A stretch of 64,000 bases of DNA from Gonapodya sp. JEL0774. Lineage: Eukaryota > Monoblepharomycota > Monoblepharidomycetes > Monoblepharidales > Gonapodyaceae. This document shows, one piece after another, positions 50,064 through 63,337 of the stretch (the first letter of the stretch is position 1; every line of letters starts with the position of its first letter). Below the pieces are notes generated by a model that had not been told where the DNA came from, searched no databases, and worked only from the letters and a program-made list of their open reading frames with translations. The position numbers and the translations under genes are program-made. The DNA lies in assembly GCA_027604505.1 (NCBI GenBank), contig JADIIX010000048.1:1-64000 (forward strand), in the 5' to 3' direction.

Positions 50064-53000
50064 ATGTCCGCTCCACCGCCACCACGGCCGTCGCATCATT
50101 CATGGCGAACCCGTCCGCGACCGACATCTCTTCCATCAATGGACCGTCCTCGCCTTGCCGGTGCACACGCGAGGTCCGTGTCTGCTCTTGACGGGAGCCG
50201 TATTTCGCCGTCTCTGACCGTGGAGGAGGGTTTCTCCGACCTCGACATCACGGGGAGCCGAGGGAGAGGGCGGGCACTCACGCGTGATGACGGACATGAT
50301 TTTGGCCCGGATGGAGGCTCAACGAGTGTCTGGTCGATGGAGCAGCAGGGACATCAGAGGCAGCCCAGCAACTACACCTTGACCACGATCCACACCATCT
50401 TGAATCCCGCTCCAGCACCACCACCGGCCAGTTTCACCACAACCCATTCCCCTCCTGTACTCACCCGCGTGCAACGCAAGTACATTTCCCACCGTCGTCC
50501 CGTGTTGGACACACGGTCGTTGAAGACGTTTGGTGCGTTTCTGGGGCCGTGGAAGGACCTCGCGTGGCCATCTCGAGCGTGGACCTCGGACGCGCTGGTT
50601 GTAGCATGGGAGCAAGCATGGGAGTGGGCAGAGTTTGCCCTTACTGGCACCGTTGTTCCCTTTGAAACACTGGAAGGGTTGGCGGGGAGAACCTCCGAGG
50701 GAAGATTCAACACACACAAAGCGCCACGGATTCCCGACGAGGACAAGATAAAAGGAGGGACTTTGGGCGCTATGTCTAGGGATTCCTCTCGAAGAACCTC
50801 GAACTCGAACCTGTTGGGTGCCCAGTCATCGGTTGACTCGAGCACATTCGACCGGGACCTGATGTCGGGTGAATCCAACGAGCGCGATGGTGGAATTTTC
50901 GCATTGGTCACGCGGGCCCTTTCCAGAGCCAGCGTCACCAAATCTGCGAGACCCACCGCTGACGAGGACGACTCCGACTTTGATGAAGACTGGGAGAAGG
51001 ATACTTCCAATCGAATCAACTCATTGACCACTGACGAAGGGACTATTGCGGCCATAAAGAGGGTGTTATCTCGCAAGAGTAGTCGACGAACGGTTGTGGA
51101 CGGCAACAAAAGTCCTCATTCAGAACCTGAACGTGCTGAGGCGACAGGTGGGACGCTGGGAGCTTTCTTGCGAGTTCTCTCAAGGAAAGGCACCGGTCAC
51201 TCCGGTTCCAAACCTGACAAGAGCGAAGCACTTGATCACGAATCCGTGACATCCAAAGCAACCATGGCACCAGCTGGCCCGTCACCCAGCTCGCCGTCAG
51301 AGTCCATAGTTCCTTCAGTGACTTCAAGTCCCTTGACTGTGTTGCCGGGTCAGGAAGACACCCCTGTGGAGAACCCGCTTTCCCCAAACCTCGTACCACC
51401 CGACTTTCCCACCGGAGTTTCGGGTGCGCCGAAACCTCCCCCCGTCACAGACCGCCTCCCTGTCAAGCTTTTGCTGGTTGAGCTTGACTTAACACTCCCT
51501 TGGAAAGAGCTTTTGGGGCGAATTTTCCAACTTAATCGCCTCCGTGATTGTGTGGGCCCTTCGACAACCGCCGGAGTCCTTCTCCGCTCAACGTTCTCGA
51601 ACTCGAAGACTGATATGCGACGTATTCTGAAGACGGTGAAACGGATCGGTAAGGAGACCGGCTTCACAGTTCCGGTCCTGGTGGAGGCGAATGTGGAGGG
51701 AGCGACTGCGATCGAGAGGGTTACTAAAGCCAACCATTTCAGGAAAGTGGTCGAAATGTGCAGAGATGAGCTCAACGGAGTGCTTGCTGTTGGACTGGGT
51801 GGAGTCGTGCTTGAGGAGGTGAGTTTCAATGTGCGACGATGGCTCCATACTGTGCCCAAACATGTGGTGGTCCCAGGACTCGATCCCTCGTCAACGAATT
51901 CGTGAAAATAATGAAAAGCGTGTCTTCGAGTCGCTCATCCGCTTACTCAGCAACGAGGTTACCATACGTGACTCCTTTCTCGTCGTCGACATCACCGTCA
52001 TCCCCAGTGACATTACCCTCCCTGCAGCACTCGAACGTCATCGTGTCACTTGGTCTAAAGAACGGGGATTTCTCGAATGGAAGGCAACTGGCACCGCTTT
52101 CTCACGGTTCGAAGACATTCCTCGGCCGGGAGGTCCGATCGCAGATGTTGACGTGTTTGAATGGATGGCGGGAGATCCGGCCGTCCTTGCTGTAAAAGAC
52201 AGAATGGAATCAACTTGGCGAGAGATCAGCAGAGGTGAGAAAGGTTGGTGGGATAAAGCGCGAGAGAGGGCAATACGAGCATCTACCACATGGCGACCTC
52301 CCCTCGAGATTTTGGGTTTCGAGCAAGCTCTTAGCACGTTTGCCACTGGTGGCGTGGATGAGGCGCGCGAATCTGTGATTGTTCCTCCTGCTCCCCCTTC
52401 GCCTCCATCTCTGGACGATCTCGTACGCCTCGCTTCAGATATGCGCTCCGATGCGTTCCACAAACCGCCGCCTGAAAATGTATTCGCCACACATCTTCGC
52501 GCTCTCCATGCGCATTGCACCACCTTAGATGAGGGTACTGGCGTCCATCTTGGCAAAAGAGTGGTCGAGTGCTCGTTCATCGGAAGGGTACCTTGTCCGA
52601 AACGCCGTGCAGAAGTTGCCCGGTCGGTGTTTGGAGCATTAGAGAACCTCCAAGAGAAAAACCTTCTCGCCACTTTCAAGACCGTTCCGGACCTGGAATC
52701 AGCTCCGAACGGCAGAGAGCTTTCTTCTGGCTATGTCAGGTTTCTAGATGTTCTCGGCAGTATTGCAAATGGAGACGGAATGCTGAAAATACTACAGGAT
52801 ATAGATCGCACGGATGCTTTAATGCCAGAGTCGTCACTTGGATCTGATTCCATTCCCACCCGGTTCCCCTTCATACCAATTGTGATGGCAGCTGCAGCGC
52901 AACTTCGGGACGAACTCGAAACTGAGTCCATCAGCATATTCCTGGGTAGCAGGGCTTCTTTTCGCCTCCATGGCAATGCATCGGAACCGGAACTGCCTTA

Positions 53001-56000
53001 TGCACCAGTTTGGGGGGTGGGAGGAGTGTCTTCAAAGGATGACAAGACGACACACCTATACGTATGTGGTGAGTGAAGAGGCACTGTTTACTTTATGGTG
53101 CGCTGACCAATAAGATGGTGTGTTTGTTCAAAGATGCTCACCCCCACCCCGAGGAAATCATTTTCAACCTGTATCTTCAAGTGCGCTTCAATGTGGAATC
53201 TGACTCGGCGCTTATCGCAGAGTGTCTTGTTTCTGGGATGCTCCTTGAACGTGTAAACCCCATTGCAGTACCCTCGAGGCTCGGTTTGGAGATCGAGATT
53301 AGTGGGCCAGATGATCTTGTCACTTTGGACATTTTGCAAGGTCTGCGTAAGCGACCATCCTGTATTGCAGGCACTGGTATATTGGCGATTGGTACCTTGC
53401 TGCAAGACTATGCTTCCACCATGGCGCAGTACCATCTGAGAGACTACAAGTTCTTTTTGAGTAGTGCCATCGACTCGGCGCGCTGCTCCTATACACCAAA
53501 TGGACCTTTTGAGAAGGATCTGCTCCGAATGTTCGATGCTTTTCTACTTTCCTCGGATGGTCAAGCGAAGGTTTCTTCGATAGTGGCCTCTATAAATTGC
53601 CTGTTTGATTCACAGGAGACCCGTGAATTTGGGTGCTTGCTGTTCGCGTCGCTATGGAAAGGCTATCGCTACTTGGTTTGGGACGAGCTAAAAGTTTCCC
53701 TGAGGAGTAAGAATGGTCGAAGGTTTCTCCGCGATTCGGATCAGGCAGCTGTTTCTCTGGAGATGACAACCACTCAGCGAAATCTCAATGTTGTCTTCGG
53801 ATGCACATCTTTACAACTTTCTGGGCCCATGAACGATCAGTTGAGAGCGGATGTGGGGAAAGCACGAGTCAGTGTCGATACAGGTTTGTCAAGTACAGGT
53901 GCGAAAGATGACCTCGATCAGTTCAGTTATTTGCAAGAGCAAGCGAAAGATGTATGTACCACATGCTCTCTGTTTTCGTTATTTCTGTAGCTTAGCAAAC
54001 ACTCCACCAGTTCGTCAACGCCTTTGTGTTTGTGTATCCTGTCCTCCTTGATATTCTGTTAACATCTGTGATCGGCTCGGGCATTTTCTATTGCGACAAA
54101 ATCAGCGATCAAATGAAAAATCACATGTCGATCACCCTTCTCGTATGCTTTCCAATAATTGGTGGATTGTTGAACTCTAGTGAGGACCCTTCGAACCTGT
54201 AACGAGCTGTTGCTTGTTATTCATCAACTGACCTAAGTTGCCAGAACGTCGACTTCTTTCATCAACACTCGGTCTTATCCAGTATTCTTTGAAGTTCTCA
54301 TGCAGAAATTCGCAATGACGTTTCTGGTGGCTGGGTTTGTTTCCGCCGCGGTCTCGATTCCTTTTGCTGTGCTATGGGACTGGCATGAGGCGCTTCTCTT
54401 CCCATACGCATTGACATTTATTTGGTTTATGATTTTGTTCGGTACTTTGCTTCTTCTTCGAGATGCAAACCGTCTATTTCTGTTGAGGTGAGCCTCCACT
54501 ACCTGTTCATCAATATCTCATCTCAGATATCTGATTATTTGTTTTACTGTATAAACAGCGAAGGTCCGCAAGCTGTAGCGATAGCAACATTGATACTGCT
54601 TATTGCGCCACTAGTATCGGTATTCGCGCTTGATGCCACTAACTCTGATGTGACTTTTGTCGCTGTCTACATTGGGGCATTCATTTGTGCGGACATCTTT
54701 ATGCTACACCGCGTGAGCGCGTGAACGTTCTCGAACTCCTTGTGCGCTCGGGACTTACCAAATTCGCTTCTTATCTCCTCTAGCTCGCAGTGATTGCGCA
54801 GGGCTTCCTGGAATGGCCTCAGAGGGTGGAGATTCCACATGAAGACGACGTTCGCAAAATCTTCGCAATTGAATGCGAGCAGCCGGCTTCCTTTGAAAAT
54901 GAAACCGCGCTTGACTACCAGAAACGATTGAGGCTTTGGGAACGCCTTGCGAGGGAGTACTATGCTGCCGAAGTTGAACAAGCCCTGAAAAGCCATAAGC
55001 CTTTTGGGGGCCGGGTGGCTACTCGGACCCAGCAAGAGATATTGGAGAGATGCGAAAATTGGCGTTGGGAGAGACCACTGGTTTTGTGGTATTCGGGACT
55101 TTCCGGACTCCCGCTTCCTTCACCTTTCAGCAGCGAATGGGATACGCTTGCTCGCCAAGCCAAGACCAAACTGCATGGGCGATATCAAGCGAATAAGCCC
55201 AACAGAGGAGATATTTTGTTTGACATGGAACTTCCAGCGATTGTTTTTGGAGCACTCTACTTTGTATTTATCTTTGTGGACAGATGGTCGGCTCTGCTTG
55301 CGAATGGTATCACTTTCATCTTCACCAGCACCTCCAATATGGTTGATGCTTCTGGAAGCCTTGACGACTCCTATCTGACAGGTGTTAGATATGGCACCTT
55401 GTTCATTCTCCTGGGGTCTGGATTTCTTGAAATGGCATTACTCCGTCTGCTATCAAATGAACAAGCGGGTAAAACAACTAGACTGTCGAAAAACGTGACG
55501 ACGCAAGACTTACTGAGTATCAGTGAGCAAGCTGCGAAGAACTTATTCTGGAAGGAGCTGTTCATTTTCTCGGGGGAGTTGCTCTTGGTAGCCATTGGTG
55601 TTGCTTTGATCGGATTTCACAGCGTTTTCTCGTCAACATCATCTACTTTCTCATATTTTGTTTCTTGCTTCGGATTTTACGGTCTGCTTGTTGCTCTCTT
55701 TGCGAAACTTCACATCAAGAGAGAAGCAGACTTAAATGTGACTTTGGCAGTTGCTTCAATCGTGGGAATAGCAGGATCCTGTGCATTTCAGATTGTTCTC
55801 AAGTCTCCTTATTATCTCTTTCTCATCGATGCAGCTTCATCGTGGCTCTTCGCGATAGTTGCGTTCTTTCTTTCGGGCCGTGATACAGTATTTCGCCGAC
55901 GAGGATTTCGAATATCGCCTCTGCTGAATACCAGTGGTTTTCGTCGTCTGGGTCTCCAAGTTGATGAAACTTTGGAGGCTGGTAATCGAGAGCAGCTGCT

Positions 56001-59000
56001 TAAGGTTCTCGTCCGGAGAAAGAAACACTTTCGTGTGTTACCTTGTCCAACAAGCGAAACCACTTTTCGAATTCTCTCGCAATTTCTGCGGCGAAATCGT
56101 TTCCTCGACACCCAAGAAAGCGGAGGTGACAGAGACATCATAATCGATCACATTGGGCGAAGAGCTTTCCCCGAGTTATCGAATTGGGTGTCAAAAGCCG
56201 TGGATAACTTTCAAGCTGGTCTAATTGTTGTCTATTCTGTTGCGGAAGAGTTGTCGTCCCGTTTTCAAAATCGATATCATGGTATATCGTACTTATCCCC
56301 TCAAACTGGCAAGCTTGAAGTATTTTGCGTCACGCCCGCACACTTGCAGGACCTGAACCAATTTCTTTTTGAAGTGGTTTTGCATGAATATCTGGAGACA
56401 GTTATTGGGCTCACTCATTCACAGACTGTTGCGGCAACTCATCTTGTTCTTGTTGAAGACTCCCCTGCGAGTGATCTTACCACAATCACAAAACGGGACA
56501 TTGAAGCCATGCAACGCTTTGATCAGAAGAAACTGCACTTGAATGCAGAGGTTCAATTCGCAAAACGATTCCAATTCGACAATTGTCCACAATTCGCATC
56601 TCCCTTAATGGCTCTACCGCCCATGGCAATCAAGGTAAATCTTCTACATCTCCGAACTGTTTTTGAATCAGTGGAAACCAATCCTCCATTCCCCACAGGC
56701 TCATCTCTCCCACTTGTCCGCGGATGACGCAATGAGTATCGTGAACGCGCATGCAGCCCTCTTGGTGGGCTTATACGCTGCAGTTATTGTAGCTGGTCAT
56801 CGCGAAAATGAACGAGCAAATCCACAAGCTGAAGTTGATTCAAACATGGCCAGGTCCCGTGCATCTCCAAATCTGGCTGTACTCTCTTTATACTTAGCGC
56901 TGACGGCAGATCCTCGCTTTGGGCGTGAAATCTCGAACGCGAAGGTCTCGTCGCCGATCCGTTTTGCTTTCGGGCAGATATACAGATGCTCATTGGCTTT
57001 GTCCCTATCTTTGAAATGGTGGCTGGTGTATCGGAATCTTGCGCATGTTGTCTCTTTTTTCCGCCGTACGAGTGGACTTCAGCGTGTCCATATTCCCGAA
57101 TCACAGCGCTCTTTAATTTACGACACCAGCGCTGTGGTTACTCGGTGTGACCTATTCGATTTTCCTAACAAGAATTCAATCAGTGTGAAAATGGATTCCG
57201 ACATTGCGGGTTTCTCGTTGTGCATGGCGCGTTTCAATGGTATGTGGCACTTTCTGCATTGTGTTTGGGAGCCGCCCGTATACCGCACCAACCGTAATCC
57301 ATGCGAACGACAGGTCCGAGAGGAACTGACTGGAAACCTATCACGGGTCGGGACAAGCCGTTAAGCAAAGCATATTTTGAGAGCAAGCGACTTATTTGCG
57401 AGCAGATCTTCCATGCCAACGACACCCTCACAATACTATACGACTATCAAGCAGATTCGGCGCATTACCCTCAACGACGATTTGTTCTCAAAGGAGCATT
57501 CAAGAAGACGTGGCTCGAAGAATTGAACTCACTAGAACAGTGTGAACAGTGGATGGAAACTCAGCATTTCATCAACAACTCTGGTCGAGTTCGAAGATCT
57601 AGTATTCGAATTGGATCCACCCATATCTCCGCGACGTTCACATATCCCGGCGGAGACTCTTCCAATGCGCTCTTGATCGCCGATACTGCCCAATACGAGC
57701 CTATGGGAAACGACTGGAGCCTCACAGTTCATTTTGCTCGTGGGTGGGATTCTCAAGGTGGCATGCCCAAATTTTCACTCCTCGAGTACCAACAAGGCGA
57801 GACCGCTCATTTAGTATCGTTTGACTATTCGCATCCTCAGCACGTAAAGCTCGGTGAGTGATTCACCATGCTGGGTCACAGTGGCCGCTTTAACAGTTTC
57901 TGTTCAGACTGCGTGCAGCTTCTATCGGACGGGAGCAAGCGACCAACGGCAACACCTAGCATCATTGCGACTGATCAACATGGTCTCCTTAAACGCGGGC
58001 CACCTATCCACTTTGATTCTTCTAGTGAACTTCTGACAACAAACTTGAAGCCAGTCAATGAAAGACGGTGGCTCCGGATAATGAAAACCGACTTCTATGG
58101 GTGCAATTACAGCACTAGTCGAAAGCGTGAAGAACTCTGGGCGCTATGGCGAGCAAACAAAATCCCGGGAGCAATAGCACGTACTTTGGACTTGGATGTT
58201 TTATTACGGGAAGAGAAGTCACTGGAAGAGTATTTCTCTCAGCGAGATTGTGGTGACCTTGAAGGCTCTGCGAAATCACTGTCAAAAGTCAAAGATGTAC
58301 TCGATATGATTCTTACGGTGCCAGACACTCCTGAAACTCGTCCGTCGTCCATGCATGTTCGCATTGCGGATTTACAAGACCTCGCCGCTGGAGGTGATAG
58401 CTCACAAGTTTCTTCGAATGGAAGATACTGGTCGAGTGGACTGAAAGTTGTAGCAATCGATAGTGGCACGTTTCCCACAGGTGGAGGCGGAGTTGGGAGC
58501 TGTAGAAGGTACCGTCTGGAGAAGTTCTCGCCCCTGGATTGCCTGTAAAGAATTGATTCGATAATCTTATGTCATTTAGAGATTTGGTCAATAATCTCGA
58601 CACAATTCGATGGACTTGTCTCGCAGAACTGGCAGATTCAGAAGTCGCGCAGCGTGAATATCAATTAGAGAAGCACGTTGACGCTCTGCACTATCTTCCT
58701 ATATGGGATCAAGACTTTGGGAACCCCAATGAAAATTTTCGGCGCTCTGTTCCAGCCGCGGAGTTGACCCAGCGGCTCCGCTACACGTCTAAAAAAATGC
58801 TCCGTGAGACCTTTGCACCTCTCATACAACAGCTTGTACATGGAATTTTCGATGAAAGTCTCGTAGACACGAAATTGGAGTTCTACGAATCCACCTTTGT
58901 GAAAATATACGAACTCTGTCAAGAATACGATTGGGTAACGTGCTGGGAATCGAATGAGAGCATTGATGCATTTATTGCAGCAGCATTGCAGATCTGCAAC

Positions 59001-60500
59001 ATTCAAGCACAGGCAGAAACAGCATTAGCGGCGGAACTACGTGGGTGTGGCGCCGAGGGAGGTTAAATTTCATTCTCGTACTTACTTCTAATCGCAGCAA
59101 CGCTTCACGAGCTTGGTCTCGCATACAGCCTCCTGTCGAGGACGCTTCTCCCACTTTCGTTCCGACTACCAGAGTTTCCGAATAAATGTCCTTGCTACCA
59201 CGCATCCCATCACGGTCCACAGGCTATTGTTGGAGTTTTAGCGAAGAAGCTGCACGGAGTTACATTTGTCGTTTGGGATCAGTGAGCACGCCTCATTCGT
59301 CTTTTCATATTGACTCTTTTTTACGTCAACAAATGTCCCCTTGCGAAGTGGGGTGCTCTGGCGCGAGCGGCTGTTCGGACTGTGCGACGCCGAAAACATG
59401 CCATTGCTTGTTCAGACAGTTTTTGCAGGGATGACACGGTTGATCGCATGGCTTGCAATACGACGAGCGGATGTTATCACACCTTGTACAAGTATTCAGA
59501 ATCCTGTGTGGGAGGCGCATCTGGGAGGTGGTAGGTATTGCGTTGGGTCTGACAGTGATGCCCTCTGACCGCAACCATCGTGGTTTTGATCGTGGGTAGG
59601 AAAGTTCAATGACAATGATGCTCGGTCCTCTACGATGCTCAAAATTTCGCCGGTAGTGAACGGGATGAGCGTAGCGCGATTTCACCCAAAGTTCACTGCG
59701 GAGCTCGAACAGCCGACTGGCGTCATGTTGTCGCATATCAGCCCAGTCAAAGGAGTAGCGAGAGCCATTGCGGCGGTTGGGGTCATAGTGAAAGAGTATG
59801 GTATCCGAAACTTTGAGCTTCACATATATGGAAGTACAGAGAAAGATCCTGCGTATACTGGTAAGCTGGTTACCGAAATAACACTCTGAGTCGCATCTAG
59901 CTGATATAGTCGTGATGTTATCACGTAGCAACCTGCAGCTCTCTGGTGGCTTCGCTGAACTTGTCCAGCCACGTTTTTTTCAAAGGGCTAGGTTCACCTG
60001 CAGAAGTTCTTCCCACGGGATGGGTATTTGTCAATAGCTCAATCACCGAAGGACTCCCTCTAGCACTCGGGGAGGCTGGTCTCTGTGGTCTTCCGGTTGT
60101 ATGTACAGACGTTGGGGGGAGTAGGGAGGTCGCGTCGGATCTCGTAACGGGCGAGGTGTATGGTGCGATTGTTCCTGCAGGACGAGAACATCAACTCGCA
60201 CGCGCGATCCTGTCTGTTCTCGCAGTAACAGATGGCCTAGAAGATATCGCGGGAGAGCCACGCGTTCCCGCAGCTAAGATCAGCGACTTTTTATCGTTGG
60301 GACCTGAGGGAGCTGGAATGCTCGAGGTTCGCATGAAGGACCCTGCCATCAAAGCAGCTCGACAGAGAGTAGGATTGCGATTGAGACAACGCGTAATCCA
60401 GACATTTTCTATTGCAAAATACTTGAGAGTGCACGAACAGATAATGTCTCTTGGCACAGCATATGCGGAATCACACACACGGGGTTTGCTACAGTCATAA
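50064..60500 (+). CDS. Giant multi-pass membrane protein with C-terminal PelF-like GT4 glycosyltransferase domain
   Basis: A multi-exon gene for roughly 3,000 residues. N-terminal part (50.06-53.9 kb): Ser/Pro-rich, then folded alpha/beta-like sequence (VKLLLVELDLTLPWKELLGRI, LVVDITVIPSDITLPAAL). About 12 hydrophobic helices follow at 53.99-55.9 kb (for example FVNAFVFVYPVLLDILL, IVFGALYFVFIFVDRW, ELLLVAIGVALIGF). A large soluble middle extends to 58.4 kb. The C-terminal GT-B enzyme begins VVAIDSGTFPTGGGGVGSCRRDL, like the DUF3492 start of PelF. It continues with HASHHGPQAIVGVLAKKLHG, VVWDHGVLWRERLF, SPVVNGMSVARFHP and LSHISPVKGV, and ends with the GT4 EX7E motif in TEGLPLALGEAGLCGLPVV near 60046-60075. 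Known relatives by architecture are bacterial PelF and the fungal Gtb3-type synthase of galactosaminogalactan. An exopolysaccharide or cell-wall polymer synthase is inferred. Exon ends are approximate. Confidence 0.8.
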
Positions 60501-60902
60501 GCAGGAGAGTCGAGATTGGAAGGGGCGCTTAAAGTCGGATGTCATTTACACACGAGAATTGCTCATTGGAGTCTTTGGTCATTATCTTGGTCATAACAGT
60601 CAACATAGTTTTCCGAACATTATAAAAAATATATATCTATTATTGATCTCCTTCTTAATATTTGCAGAACGCAGAATTAACATTAATTAACTAATATTCA
60701 GAACACAATCTCTGCAAGTATCGCCTTCGTCTGTTGGGGGGGCGCTTACATCACGCAGCCAGAGAGCCTGGCTCACGCACATGCCCAGCCCAGTTGCAAC
60801 GTTTGATGAGAGAACACAACATGCAACAGATTCTCTCAATACATTCAATGTGAATTAAAATAAAAATTTAACCCCTAATGGCCCCACCGATACCACCTCA
60901 TA
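60501..60902. other. AT-rich intergenic stretch between convergent genes
   Basis: About 400 bp between the stop codons of the giant glycosyltransferase (+) and APH-1 (-). It contains AT-rich sequence near 60620-60700 (TATAAAAAATATATAT) that could include polyadenylation signals. No gene is seen. Confidence 0.5.
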
Positions 60903-62959
60903 TTACCCATTGGCACCCCTGTGACCGGCGGCAACCCCCGTATTCCGCGTTCTCGCCCTTCCTTCTTCTGGACCAACCTGGCCAGGCCTACTTCCCGACA
61001 TCCTCTGCTCTCTCTGCTCCCTCTCCCTTTCCCTCGCCACACCGGCCTCCCGCGCTGCCTGAGAAAACTTGGGCAAAACGTCGCGGTAGGCAGCGTACGT
61101 CGAGAGGACGAGGATGGCGGAGCAGACAAAAATGGAGATGAGGAAGCCATAGGGGAGGGAGTTGGGCGGGGGAAGGGTCTGAGGGGAACGTGAGTTTGCG
61201 CGTGGGCGATGGTGGTCAAAGGAGCCGATATCCGGGCGACGAGAACCGACCCACCACACCCCCAAAACCACAGCAATCTGTTCACAATCAGGTCCAACCA
61301 GGAACCTCTCGATCGTTACTCACCGCAACCGACGCGGCTAAATGCGCTGCAGCTGTGCCGAGCACTCTCGTCCATGAGCGTGTTTGGTATCCTTCAAACG
61401 CCACCATGTTCCACGCGATGTTGAGTAAAGTGAATTGAGATGAGGTAATGGCTACAAGAAGGGTGAAGTTTTGTGAACAGCTGGACAAGAACTTGAAACT
61501 CGTCAATCACTGCAACGCCGATCGTTTTGTGGGGCAGTTGATGAAATACTCGATCCTTCCTCACATCAGTTCCCGACAGGCGTTACGTAAAGCACCTCGT
61601 TTCCACACCGGGTCCAGGTTTCTTACAAATACAGGAAACCCCATAACCCCAACCTCCCGCGTTCCGCGAGCTCCCACTTCCCTTCCCTCCCGCCTCTGCC
61701 CGCCGATCCTTCTCCCATTAACTTACCGCCCAAAAACACCATACTCGCTCCAGCGCCTCCCTTTGCGACCACCACTCCCGGCCCGATACTCTGCGCCAGC
61801 AGATCCACATAGGTTACAAGGGAATTCGCCACGCCGAAGCCGAATCCGGCGACAAGAGAGCGGGTGGGGGGATTTAGAGGCGAGCGGGGGTTGGGGGTGA
61901 CGAGGTCGAGGGACGGTTGGGCGCGGCTTGGGAAACGAAGTGGTTAGGAGGAAGGAGGGAAGGGAGAAGAGGATGTGGGCATTGGTATTAAAATTGTCAA
62001 AAGAATGGCACAAGTCCATCCCCTCAGAAGTTCAAGGTTCAAGGTCTCAAATGACGTGAGGCACGTGTCCTGAGACGCGCGAGAGTTTCGGTAGGATGTC
62101 ACCGTTTATTGCTCGCTGGGCAGCGCCCCACTCCAAGGATCGGCAGCCAAATCGGCGCTGTACCCGATGCTACGTGCTCCATTCTCTACTATTCTTCCTC
62201 CCGAGCCCCAACTCCCACGAGCTTTCCTCTGTCCTAAATTCAAAGATGCAATGCAGAATCCATTATCTGCTCTTCTCAGTTCAAAGTTCATTATTACCAC
62301 TTGAGGTTCCTCGATCTCGGCCCATTCGGTGGGGACTTTTATGGTTCCAACTTCATTCTGTCATCTCCAAAGTTGATTCTCAACTCGGTGGAAGTCACTC
62401 GAGGTTCGTTCTCCCCCTTACAGTGGCAATCCCTTCGTCTACCGTGTATGGGAACATGAAGCTGACATGCTCCGGGCTCAGAATCAAGAGTGCTCGAATG
62501 GCAACACATCAACCAACTCCAGCTCCGCTTTATCGACTTGTTGCTTGAACCACGTCACCCAATCATGCCAATAGCTCTTCTCTTTTCCAAATATCTTTTC
62601 CAGTCTTTGAATTTTTCCGCTCAGTCCATTGCCGGATTCATGGGGTCTCGGGAAGGAGCAAGCGAGTTCAGTTCGCTGTTCCTTGTCCAGAAGCCAACGC
62701 ACCTAATCAAGACGTAGTAAAGGTACCTGAAGACTTCCTGAGCTGCGACTGCGACGACGATAGCAAAGATCTGGGACGATTGTAGTGGGGGAATGATGCG
62801 CCAAATGAGCGCGGATATCAAGAGCGACAGGAGCCAGAAGAAAGCACTGGAGATTGCAAGGAGCGCGAGTGCCGCATCGTTTGCCACGAAGCCGAAGAAA
62901 ATGGCGAGAGCCGGAGAGTATGCAGTGAGCAGACACCCGAAGAAGGACAGCAGTGTCAT
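60903..62959 (-). CDS. APH1: APH-1, gamma-secretase scaffold subunit
   Basis: APH-1 is the seven-helix scaffold that assembles presenilin, nicastrin and PEN-2 into the intramembrane protease gamma-secretase. Exon 1 (62959-62703) starts MTLLSFFGCLLTAYSPALAIFF, matching the family N-terminus, and runs to AVAAQEVFRYLYYVLI. Exon 2 begins 61926 after a 776-nt intron; phase is kept and it gives RSLVAGFGFGVANSLVTYVDLLAQSIGPGVV. The transmembrane-4 motif GxxxG and the ALGPGVV-type block are clear. The next coding block (about 61.5-61.3 kb) has FTLLNIAWNMVAFEGYQTR and LGTAAAHLAAS. The last one (about 61.19 kb to 60903) has LPYGFLISIFVCSAILVLSTYAAY and a charged tail. The conserved His of helix 6 is present (AAAHLAAS); the His of helix 5 appears as Asn (LLNIAW), and the third Gly of GxxxGxxxG as Ser. 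The start is the family Met; frames upstream are unconserved. Confidence 0.9.
61927..62702 (-). other. Long intron 1 of APH1 with an internal open frame
   Basis: This 776-nt GT-AG intron (donor GTGCGT, acceptor CCCAAG) is about ten times the local norm. It contains a protein-like minus-strand frame, 62702-62484 (KIQRLEKIFGKEKSYWHDW), not in the APH-1 frame and of unknown origin. Confidence 0.6.
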
Positions 62960-63337
62960 TGTGGTCAGAGTGTGTGCCGCCCTACACCAGCTGCCCATGA
63001 CACCCCACGACGCATAGGGAACTACGCGAATCTGGGGGGGCCGCTCAACTCGCACACGCAAACTAAATTTTTCACCCTGAAGCGAGCGAATCGTTCGCTT
63101 CACCCCCCATTGGGCTCGCAATAATGTGGAGACATGGTCGAACACGCCGTCGGACTAATTGATGGACTGGCAATGTAAATGACATTCTTCAAAAATAAAG
63201 TATACATAAATGAACTCATAGTGAATCAATAGAGCAGTGACAATCAGTTCCTTGGACAATAATAGTCGCCACGTGACCCAGAACAACAGTCAACAAACTT
63301 CCATTCAACCGTCCTCAATCCTCATTCCATCGGCGGG

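Noticed and set aside
62096-62548. Plus-strand 150-codon frame between APH1 exons
   Set aside because: Composition is not protein-like, no domain, and it lies opposite the long APH1 intron.
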